Assembly: GCF_048771995.1 (NCBI RefSeq) | Contig: NC_133050.1 | Span: 5,964,501-6,028,500 of the forward strand | Direction of reading: 5' to 3' | Length of the DNA: 64,000 bases | Source of the DNA: Taeniopygia guttata | Taxonomy: Eukaryota > Chordata > Aves > Passeriformes > Estrildidae | Part shown: positions 56,601 to 64,000 of the stretch, one piece after another | How positions within the stretch are numbered: the first letter of the stretch is position 1 | Layout of the letters: every line of letters starts with the position of its first letter | Translations under genes and position numbers: made by a program | The notes under the pieces: model-generated | Told to the model about the DNA's origin: nothing | Databases searched by the model: none | What the model saw: only the letters and a program-made list of their open reading frames with translations

Positions 56601-58957
56601 GGCCTCACCATCAGGAGGAGGCAGGTGAAGATGGTGAACAGCAGCAGGACGCTGACCAGGACCAACAGAGCAATGGCCCAGTCGGGGATCACGGGTGCTG
56701 GAGCTGGGGATGTCACTGGTGCGGAGCCTGGAAGGAGCAGAGCTGTGTTTGCACCATGGGCAGAACTGGGACAGAGCCCTGAGAGATCCTTGGCATGGGA
56801 CAGAGCCCTGAGAGGTCCCTGGCATGGGACAGCACCCTGAGAGATCCCTGGCATGGGACACCGGGGTCTGAGCCTGACACGGGCACTGCAAACACGCACT
56901 GACCCCACCCTCTGCATCCCCAAGCCCCCTGCCACCACCATGCTTCTGGAGCCCCCCAAGCCCCCCCCAAGCCCCCTCCCCAGCCTCTCACTCTGGATGC
57001 TGTCCAGCTGCAGGCCCATGATGAAGCCATTCTGATCCAGGCTCTTCCTCAGGCGCTGCTCGGCAGCGTCAGGAGTGATGGCATCGCTTCCGTTCCCAAA
57101 CACGAGGGTGGACTGGACCTCCACCGAGCCTTGGCTGCACGGGAGGAGGCATCAGCACCTGGATTGCCCCCTGAGGAGCTACAAACCAGGGGGACACACT
57201 GCAGTAGCTCACCTGTAGCGCAGCTCGCTGCAGCCGGTGTAGGTCTGTGTGCCCATGCAGCCCGCACAGCCAAAGACGTGCTGGAACTGGAAGGAAGCAT
57301 TGAGGTCATGGCCAAAGACACCCCCCTTTCCTGTCTCCATGCAGAGGTGGCAGAATGGATGCTCCAGGTGCTTCCACGGAAAGCCACGAGGTGAGGGGGC
57401 TCCTTCCCAAGCCCCAAATCTCTGCCCCAAGGTGAGGGGGCTCCAAATCTCTGCCCCAAGGTGAGGGGGCTCCTTCCCAGCACGGCCCCAAATCTCTGCC
57501 CCAAGGTGAGGGGGCTCCTTCCCAGCATGGCCCCAAATCTCTGCCCCAAGGTGAGGGGGCTCCAAATCTCTGCCCCAAGGTGAGGGGGCTCCAAATCTCT
57601 GCCCCAAGGTGAGGGGGCTCCAAATCTTTGCCCCAAGGTGAGGGGGTCCCTCCCAGCTCAGCCCAGGGTCTCTGGGACTCACCATGACCAGGACAGTGCG
57701 GCTCAGGCTCCTGTACTCCTGCGATTCTGGGTCCCGCAGGCTCTCGTTGAAGCTCCTGTTGATGATCCGGAAGGACAGGGGGACACGGACGAGCAGCTGG
57801 ACACCAGCTGAGGTTTTGCTGGGGTTGGGACCACCCTGGGTGGGGGTCTGCCCAGGAGCTGTGCTGCCCTCAGACGTTATCTGGGTGGGAAAGACCTGAG
57901 CGCTGGTGCTCCCATTGCCTTTGGCGCTGCCGTGGGTGGTGGTGGGAGCAGCAGAGCTGCTGTTGGTGCCAAATTGGGGGACCCAGCTGCTGCTGTTTGA
58001 GGTGGCATTGGCATGGGGGATGGCTGGGCTGCTGTGCACGGGCACCACAGTGCCGTTGGACGTGGAGTGGTTGCCAAACTGGAAGTTCGTGGTGTTTGTG
58101 CCAGGGAATGCGGTGCCATAGGGGAAGGCAGAGGTTTGGGGCCGGCTGCCCCGTGTGCTTTTGGGGTATATATTTGGCAGCCAGGTGGTGCCGGTGGTTT
58201 CCGTGGTCATCTCCACGGTGGTCGTTTCGGTGGTTTCCATCTCCATGGTTGTCTCGGTGGTCATGGCACGGGTACCTGGAGGAAAAAACCTCTGGAGTCA
58301 ACAGCTGCAGCCCAGTTTGGGAAGGTTTCACCCAAAACACCTCATCAGCTGGACAACCCCCAGGAGCCAACAGCAAATTGCCCACGAGGCTAAGGAGACC
58401 TTCAGCAACACCCCTTATCTGGGCACTGGTGGCACCACCGAGGGTCCAGGTGGAGCTGGCTGGGCACTGACACCGGGGTGTCCCTGAGCTTCTGGGGAGT
58501 CAACATGCCACCCAATAAATCCCCCCTTGTGTGGGGGACAGGCTGGGGTGCCCCTGTGCCCTCAGGGCTGGCTGGGGGCCAGTCCAGGCAGCTCCTGGGC
58601 AAGTTCCCAGCGGGTGCTGCCGGCAGCACTGGAGGAGAGCCCGGGGTCCGGCTGCTCACCGGGACACACCTGCATTCCAGCCCAGCCTGCTCCGGCTGCT
58701 CCCGGCACAGCCCAGCCCTTGGCCGAGCCCTTCGGACACAGCACAGAGCCCCCAGGTGCCAATTTTTGTGGGTACAGCCACCCCCGGCTCGCTGCACCCC
58801 AGAGCCAGAACGGGAGAGGTGACAGTGGCGCTGCTGCCAGGATGCCACCGGCTCCAGCATCCCCCGGTGCCCGCTTTGAAGGGAATCCCGTTCCCTCTCC
58901 CTGCCCCTCCTCACCTGTGCCCACCGCCAGCAGCAGCAGCAAGACGGGGAACGCCAT
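53680..58957 (-). CDS. MUC1: mucin 1, complete but without a long VNTR
   Basis: Epithelial membrane mucin. Coding exons in transcript order: 58957-58915, 58275-57683, 57286-57213, 57134-56992, 56727-56609, 56506-56360 and 53754-53680. They total 1194 bp, 397 aa. The signal peptide begins [15 protein letters not shown]. Residues 16 to about 175 are a Thr/Ser/Pro-rich stalk with ETT-type mini-repeats and many NxS/T sites; there is no 20-residue tandem repeat as in mammals. The SEA module (about 178-285) holds [19 protein letters not shown] and the cleavage core GSVEV (G239/S240). The transmembrane helix is 301-324 ([19 protein letters not shown]). The tail starts TCSCRRK, then YHPM (346-349), [16 protein letters not shown] (371-374) and YTNP (387-390). 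Position between TRIM46 and THBS3 agrees. All introns are GT-AG. The last intron (2.6 kb) is packed with repeats. Confidence 0.93.
53860..54720. mobile_element. possible LTR-type fossil fragment
   Basis: AT-rich sequence unlike its surroundings inside MUC1 intron 6. It ends with a CTAATAAACCC poly(A)-type hexamer and a short following tail, an arrangement seen in the end of long terminal repeats. A 17-bp minisatellite interrupts it. No gag, pol or env protein was recognised, borders are unclear and the family is not determined. If it is an LTR it is a broken solo remnant. Low confidence. Confidence 0.25.
54120..54560. repeat. 17-bp minisatellite in MUC1 intron 6
   Basis: About twenty-six units of CTTGGAACTTCCACCCT with variants CTCTTGCAACTTCC and TTCTTCCCCTCTC. 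Young-looking, low divergence. Confidence 0.95.
55288..56036. repeat. 8-bp satellite array grown from a CR1 tail
   Basis: About ninety copies of AGAATCCC or AGAGTCAC (8 bp, also AGATTTCC) run without a break into the CR1 body that starts at about 56037. CR1 elements end in two to four copies of an 8-bp repeat (ATTCTATG), which on the opposite strand is CATAGAAT. The array has the same period, phase and consensus, so it is an expansion of that tail. Internal blocks of about 170 bp recur (for example near 55300 and 55465), showing later segmental duplication. Confidence 0.88.
56037..56255 (-). mobile_element. CR1 LINE, 3' fragment
   Basis: Antisense-oriented CR1 end in MUC1 intron 6. Seen: GAGGTTGGAAGAGACCTCTA, AAGATCATCAAGTCCAACC, GTTTTTAAACACATCCAGAG, GATGGTGATTCCACCACCTC and CCTAATATCCAACCTAAACC, all hallmark CR1 strings. 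About 220 bp of the element remain, 5' truncated at about 56255. Its 3' end merges into the 8-bp array at lower coordinates. Confidence 0.95.
57380..57640. repeat. 29-bp minisatellite in MUC1 intron 2
   Basis: About eight units of CCAAGGTGAGGGGGCTCC plus AAATCTCTGCC; some carry a CTTCCCAGCACGGCC insert. It lies between the coding exon that opens the SEA module and the next one. On the plus strand each unit contains CAAGGTGAGG, a donor-like string, but this is antisense to MUC1. Confidence 0.92.
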
Positions 58958-59067
58958 GGGGTTTGTCCGGGGGGTCCCGGCGCTTCTCGGGGTTCAGCAG
59001 CGGCTGCTCTCCGTTAGATGGGAGTCCAGCAGGGATCCGGAACTGGCAGCTCCGCAGAGACCGGAGC

Positions 59068-59073
59068 TTTATA
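59068..59073 (-). promoter_or_regulatory. TATA box of MUC1
   Basis: On the minus strand GCTCTATAAAGCTCC places TATAAA 111 bp upstream of the MUC1 ATG, predicting a start site near 59040 and a 5' UTR of about 80 nt. Human MUC1 also has a TATA promoter. Confidence 0.7.
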
Positions 59074-59099
59074 GAGCACCTGGAGCAGGTAGGAGGGGA

Positions 59100-60295
59100 T
59101 GCCCCGCCCCGCCGCTGGCTCCGGGCAAGGGGGGTCGTTCTGCCCCACTTGGCATGGGGGTGCCACCGCGCCCATGGGGTCCCCGTGGCATCAGCCCCCC
59201 AAACTGGGTCTGTCCTGGCTCGGGGGGGCACCGCTGGCAGCATCCCGGTGCCCACGGGTGGGGGCACAGGACGTGGTACTAACCGGGCATCCTGGGGAAC
59301 GGGTGGGAGCAGCATCGCCCTGGGATGAGCTCCAGAGCCTGGTGGGGGACACGGAGGGGACACAGAGGGGACACAGAGTCCCCTCATGCAGTGGGGGGGG
59401 CCTCGTCCTCTGGCTCAGCCCGGGGTTAATCATTACCGGCTGGTCATCGCCTCGCCCTGCACTCAAATAAACAGCGGTGACCCCCCCGAAACGCTTACGC
59501 AGGTACAGCCCAGGGCCCCACGACACCCCAGTACCTCCCAGTACCTGCCAGGGCCCCCCCAGCAGGCACAAAGCCCCATCCCAGGACCTGGGTGATGCCA
59601 GTGCTGGGTGTCAATGCCCCACCCCAGAGGTAACGGGCACCACCCGTGCTTGGGCACAGGTGACTTGTGCTCCTGGCATGGACGGGCATCAAAAGCCACT
59701 GTGGTCCCACTCTGCCCCTGCCCTGCAGAAATTCCTGAGCCCTGGGAGAGCCCAAATCTCTCAGGAAGGTGCTGATTCCTGTGAAGACCCCAGTCCCTGG
59801 GGAGCTCGTGGTCCCCACACGTGGCTCCTGGTCAGCCTCATGTGAAGCCAAAGTGCCACCACAGACCCACCAAAGGGTTCTGAGGTGGTGCTGAGAAGGG
59901 GAGCAGAGAGGGGGGATCCCTCGAGGGCAAGGCCTGGGTCTCGGTGCAGCTGGAATGGGACCCAGCAGAGCTCTGCTCCCCCCATGGTGGCCACAGCCTT
60001 GGCGAGCCAGGCCACGTGCAGGCAGCAGCTCCGGGCAAACATCTCCTTGCCAAAAGGCCTCACCAGGGAATGGCTCTGCCCGGGCACTGCTGCTGTGCCC
60101 TGCTGCCCTCTGCTCCAGCCAGAACCCCCCACCCTGCTCAGCTCTGGGGGCTTTCCTCTGAGCTTCCCCGTGCCCCCAAAGTGAGGGATGAGTTTTCCTC
60201 CTGCAGACACCACGGGGGACACACTGTGGGGGGGGGTTGAGGGGGTCCCAGCAACTGCTGTCACCCACCAGCCCTGGGAGAGAGGGCCATTAGCC
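59100..60295. other. upstream region of MUC1, no gene seen
   Basis: Unique GC-rich DNA with no recognisable exon. An AATAAA on the plus strand at about 59465 has no gene in front of it and is probably fortuitous. Confidence 0.55.
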
Positions 60296-61230
60296 CACCC
60301 TGTCCGTGCCCAGTGGGTTCCATGTGCCCACCCTGTCCATGTCCATGTCCTGTGTGCTCACCCTGTCCATGTCTGGTAGGTCCTGTGTGCCCACCACCTC
60401 AGGGGTTCCATGTGTCCACCCTGTCCATGTCAAGTGGGTTCCATGTGCCCACCCTGTCCATATCCATGTCCTGTGTGCCCACCCTGGCAATGTCTGGTGG
60501 GTCCTGTGTGCCCACCCTGTCCATGTCTGGTGGGTTCCATGTGCCCACCCTGTCCATGTCCATGTCCTGTGTGCCCACCCTGTCCATGTCTGGTGGGTCC
60601 TGTGTGCCCACCACCTCAGGGGTTCCATGTGCCTACCCTGTCCATGCCCAGTGGGTTCCATGTGCCCACCCTGTCCATGTCAAGTGAGTTCCATGTGCCC
60701 ACCCTGTCCATGCCCAGTGGGGTGTCCACCCTGTCCGTGACCAGTGGGTTCCATGTGTCCACCCTGTCCATGTCTGGTGGGTTCCATGTGCCCACCCTGT
60801 CCATGTCCATGTCCTGTGTGCTCACCCTGTCCATGTCTGGTGGGTCCGTGTGCCCACCCTGTCCATGCCCAGTGGGTTCCATGTGCCCACCCTGTCCATG
60901 TCCATGTCCTGTGTGCCCACCCTGTCCATGTCCATGTCCTGTGTGTCCACCCTTTTCATGCCCAGTGGGTTCCATGTGCCCACCCTGTCCATGTCTGGTG
61001 GGTTCCCCTGTGTCCACCCTGTCCGTGCCCGGTAAATCCCCGTGTCCAGCCTGTCCGTGCCCGGTAAATCCCTATGTCCAGCCTGTCCGTGCCCGGTAAA
61101 TCCCTGTGTCCAGCCTGTCCGTGCCCGGTTTTCCCCGTGTCCAGCTGTCCGTGCCCGGTAAATCCCTGTGTCCAGCCTGTCCGTTCCCGGTTTTCCCCGT
61201 GTCCAGCCCGTCCGTGCCCGGTGGTCCCGA
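60296..61230. repeat. two adjoining minisatellites (34 bp and 32 bp)
   Basis: 60296-61005 is made of CCACCCTGTCCATGTCTGGT and GGGTTCCATGTGCC units of about 34 bp with an internal CCATGTCCATGTCC variant. 61010-61230 consists of about seven units of CCCGGTAAATCCCTGTGTCC plus AGCCTGTCCGTG. The second shares the CCTGTCC core and seems derived from the first. Confidence 0.93.
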
Positions 61231-61239
61231 CTCGCCCCG

Positions 61240-61995
61240 TCCCCGCCCGGCCCGGCCCGGTGGCCCCGAACCTGCGGCGCCCCCTGGCGGGCACAGCCCC
61301 GCACGACACTCCCGCCGCGCACCGGGACCGGGACCAGAACCGGGACCAGAACCGGGACCGGGACCTCTACTGGAGTGAGACCAGGAGCGTGACAGCGACT
61401 GGGACCGGAGAGAGAGCGGAACCGCTGCTGGAAAGAGACCGGAGCAGAATCGGGAACCGACTGCAGTAATGCAGAGCGGGAGTGAGACCGATACTGGAGC
61501 GAAACGGGAGCGGGAGAGGGGTCGGGAACGGTACTGGACCGGGATCGGAGAGGGAGCAGAAGAAGGACCGGAACAGGAACGGGAACCGCGGTTCCCCGCG
61601 GGAGGAGGCGCTCGGTAGCCAGCGGTGATTTCACCTGTCCCGGTACTCCCGGGGAGAGCCGGTTGCGCTCCCGCCGCGGCCTCGGGCCGGGAACGGGCAC
61701 AGGCCCCGGCCCCGGTCCCGGTCCCAACACCGGAGGGCAACCCCGCGTTGCCCTTTTAAGAGGGGCCCGGTGCCGCCGCGCCCATTGTCGCCGCCGCCGC
61801 CGCGGGGCGGGGGGGCCGGGCCGGTGCCGGGGCCGCGCTCTCCGGGGCGGGCGGGATGGGGGGGTGGGGGCACATTCCGCCGCGTTGCCGGGACAGCCGT
61901 CGCCGTGGCGACCGGTGCCTGCCGCCGAGCCGCGGTGAGCGCCGCGCAGTTCCCACGGAGCGGCCCGGGCGGCGGCGGCGGCGGCTCCGCTCCCT
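61240..61995 (+). promoter_or_regulatory. CpG island upstream of miR-92b
   Basis: CpG-rich, non-repetitive except for short GGGACCGGGA-like runs. It includes CCCTTTTAAGAGGGG at 61748 (a possible TATA-like element) followed by CGCCCATTGTCGCC. It lies directly upstream of the miR-92b hairpin and contains no recognised protein exon, so it is the likely promoter of the miRNA transcript. Confidence 0.5.
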
Positions 61996-61999
61996 CCGG

Positions 62000-62078
62000 G
62001 GCGGCGGGAGGGCCGGGATGCGGTGCAGTGTTGTGCTCTCGCCCACCAATATTGCACTCGTCCCGGCCTCCCGCCGCC
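62000..62078 (+). ncRNA. MIR92B: microRNA miR-92b precursor
   Basis: The 3' arm at 62050-62071 begins TATTGCACTCGTCCCGG and over its 22 nt equals the human miR-92b-3p I remember, with seed ATTGCAC of the miR-25/92 family. The 5' arm at 62009-62030 contains GATGCGGTGCAGTG, matching miR-92b-5p (GACGCGGTGCAGTG) with few changes. The outer stem pairs GGCGGCGGGAGG with CCTCCCGCCGCC almost perfectly, leaving a loop around TTGTGCTCTCGCCCACC. It lies 0.39 kb from the THBS3 stop on the opposite strand, the same place and orientation as in human. It represses targets of the miR-25/92 seed in the cytoplasm; known for neural progenitor expression in other vertebrates. Confidence 0.96.
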
Positions 62079-62240
62079 GCGGGCTGCGCCGGTGGGACCG
62101 GCCGGGCGCTGACCCAACCCCGCGACCACCGGGAGGACGGCGCGGGACGGAACCGAGAGCACCGGGGGGGACCCACCGCCCTCCCGGGCCGGCGGGAACC
62201 CCCCAGGGACCGGGCGCGCAGGGTAGAAAACACTCAAAAC

Positions 62241-62246
62241 TTTATG
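62241..62246 (-). terminator. candidate poly(A) signal of THBS3
   Basis: TTTATG on the plus strand (CATAAA on the minus strand), a weak variant hexamer, 219 bp beyond the THBS3 stop. No canonical AATAAA was found before the miR-92b hairpin. Confidence 0.35.
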
Positions 62247-62464
62247 GCCAGGCGTGGGGCAAGGACCGGAGCGCCCGGGGCAGGCGTGGCGGGAGCCCCG
62301 GCACTGCGGGGCCCCGGTACTGGCAGTGCAAAGTCCGCGGGAGGCCGGGAACGGGGCCCGGCCGGGAGGAGCGGCGGGGCCCGGTGCGCCCCCGGGTGCC
62401 GCCGGTGGCGGGAGCGCGGAGCGCCACCGGTGCCGCTGGCGGGGGAGGCCCGTGGCGGGCGCGG

Positions 62465-63990
62465 TCACTCGCGTCCCTCCAGCAGGAACCGGCGGAAGGG
62501 CTCGAAGTCGGCGGGGATCGTGTCTGTGGGGAGCAGCGCGGGGGGCGTCAGGAGCCCCGGTAAAACCCCCGGCCCAGGACCGAGCCCGCCGCAGGGGCGA
62601 GCGAGGGGATGCTCGGCCGACCACCGGGCCGGTGCGGGGGTCCCGGGGGGGCCCTGCTCACCGTTGCAGCGGTACTGCAGGTTGGACCAGATGATGTTCT
62701 CCTGGGAGAAGCAGAAGACCCCCAGCCGGCCCCCGCGCATCGTGGTGTCGATGATCACACCGGAGTCCGCCACCAGCTGCGGGCCCTCGTACAGACGGAC
62801 CCTGCGGGGAACGGGGTCAGCGGGCCCTCACCGGGACCCCACCGGGGCAAACATCGGGATCCTACTGAGACGCCATCGGGGCCCCCCCACGACCAGTACC
62901 GACCGGGGGACGGTAGCACCGGGCTGAAACCGGCGCACCCTGCGGGATCCTCGGGCCGGGGGCACCGGACCGGTTGGATCCTCGGGCCGGGGGCACCGGA
63001 CCGGTTGGATCCTCGGGCCGGGGCCCCCCGCCGTGGCCGGGCTGAAGCCCCCCGCGCCGCCCCCGGCCCGGCCCCGCCGCCTTTGTCGGGCGCTTTGCAT
63101 GTGAAAGGCGCCGGCGGAATCGCCATAGCGACGGGACAATGGCCCCGGGGGCCCGGGGGGCGGAGGGCCCGGCGGCGGAGCCCCCCCCCACCCCCGCCGC
63201 GGCGGGAGCCTTAAAGGAGAAACGCGGCTGCGGTCCCCAGGGCCGAAATCTTCGCACCGCGGTGGTCCCACCGGGCTGGATGCTTCCCACGGCCGGTACC
63301 CCCACACTGCGGTGGTCCCACCGGGCTGCATCCCCCGCAGGGCCGGTATCCCCTCGCTAGGGTGGTCCCGGGAGGCACAGGGCCTCCTCATGGACATCCT
63401 CCTACCCCTGAGGTGGTTCTGCAGGGCAGGTCATCATAAGGGCCGGTTCACTCTAAGCTTGGTTTCTCCCCACCGATCACCCCCCCACCGGTGTGGTCCC
63501 ACTGGGGGTGCACCATGGGTGCCCCCATGCCCCCCTTGCTTACCTGATGTAGCCCACCTGGGGCCTGTGTGCCAGCTGCCAGCGGTAGGACGTCTTGTCC
63601 CTCCAGCCCACGTTCCTGGGGTCCTTCCAGAGCAGGCGGACGTGGTCGGGCGTGTGGCCCGTGTGCCACAGCGCATTGCGCAGGTGCTCCCCGGGGCCCG
63701 TCGAGGATTTCACTGCCTGAAGGTGCGTGGGGGCTTCAGGGGGGAGCAGAACAGGGGGGTCTGACCCAACCCGTGGGTGGGACCACCACCCACCTTGAGC
63801 TGCAGCCCTGGCTCAGCCACAGCACGGAAGGGAGTGGCTTGCCAGTATGTCTGCTCCGTCTGCTTCCACATCACCACGTAGAAGCTGGCGCTGTCCTGGT
63901 AGCTGAAGATGAAGCCGGCGTAGTCGTCGTCGGTGATGGTGTTGACGTGGAAGGTGCCCTCAAAGTCCACCCCGTTGAAGGCTGTGTAAC
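62465..63990 (-). CDS. THBS3: thrombospondin-3, 3' part (last four coding exons)
   Basis: Pentameric secreted calcium-binding matrix glycoprotein. Coding exons in transcript order: 63990-63794, 63716-63544, 62801-62662 and 62523-62465; earlier exons lie beyond 64000. They encode the C-terminal L-type lectin-like domain: [136 protein letters not shown] and [14 protein letters not shown] before TGA (62465-62467). It is near-identical to the human THBS3 end. Donors GTGGGT, GTAAGC and GTGAGC and all acceptors are canonical; phases join. THBS3 rather than THBS4 or COMP is supported by the MUC1-MIR92B neighbourhood and the ending. Confidence 0.95.
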
Positions 63991-64000
63991 CTACAGGCAG

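Noticed and set aside
60822-62624. 600-codon minus-strand frame over the CpG island
   Set aside because: Composition artefact of CpG-rich and repetitive DNA; it runs antisense through miR-92b and has no recognisable domain.

Overview
The window is host vertebrate DNA, almost certainly from a bird. Two CR1 LINE tails are present (45145-45496 and 56037-56255). The DNA is very GC-rich, introns are compact, and more than twenty separate minisatellites fill nearly every intron and intergenic gap, as is typical of avian microchromosomes. The gene order EFNA4(+) - EFNA3(+) - EFNA1(+) - SLC50A1(+) - DPM3(-) - KRTCAP2(-) - TRIM46(+) - MUC1(-) - MIR92B(+) - THBS3(-) is the order and orientation known from human 1q22. 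In chicken this block belongs to microchromosome 25. All gene models below were built by reading exons, splice sites and phases directly and comparing them with remembered mammalian proteins. No search was run.

Layout. 1-655 holds the last three coding exons of EFNA4. 656-10159 is a gene-free gap with several AT-rich islands, a 42-bp minisatellite and a long GAGCT-rich array. 10160-18463 is EFNA3, five exons with a 6.5-kb first intron, followed by a minisatellite-bearing 3' UTR to about 19.9 kb. A gap with an interstitial telomeric repeat leads to EFNA1 (24214-26483) and SLC50A1 (28300-31120). 31.4-35.9 kb is an entirely repetitive convergent interval between SLC50A1 and DPM3. DPM3 (35914-36201) and KRTCAP2 (37804-40742) lie on the minus strand. 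KRTCAP2 is head to head with TRIM46 (41286-50560, ten coding exons) across a short CpG-rich promoter with two perfect NRF1-type palindromes. MUC1 (53680-58957, minus) has seven coding exons and a TATA box. A CpG island at 61.2-62.1 kb carries a recognisable miR-92b hairpin, about 0.4 kb beyond the THBS3 stop codon. The window ends inside THBS3 (minus; last four coding exons seen).

Functions. The three ephrin-A genes encode GPI-anchored ligands for Eph receptors and look like an old tandem family with shared exon phases. SLC50A1 is a SWEET-type sugar transporter. DPM3 (dolichol-phosphate-mannose synthase) and KRTCAP2 (oligosaccharyltransferase) both serve glycosylation in the endoplasmic reticulum. 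TRIM46 is a microtubule-associated RING protein of the axon initial segment. MUC1 is a membrane mucin with a SEA module. THBS3 is a secreted matrix protein. They share a neighbourhood by ancestry rather than by a single pathway.

Most notable: a conserved miR-92b locus; a CR1 tail whose 8-bp terminal repeat has grown into an array of about 750 bp; a 2-kb minisatellite that multiplies poly(A) signals antisense to SLC50A1 and downstream of DPM3; a compact avian MUC1 without a mammal-type VNTR but with the SEA cleavage core and three cytoplasmic tyrosine motifs; and a KRTCAP2 exon-2 donor that appears to be non-GT.
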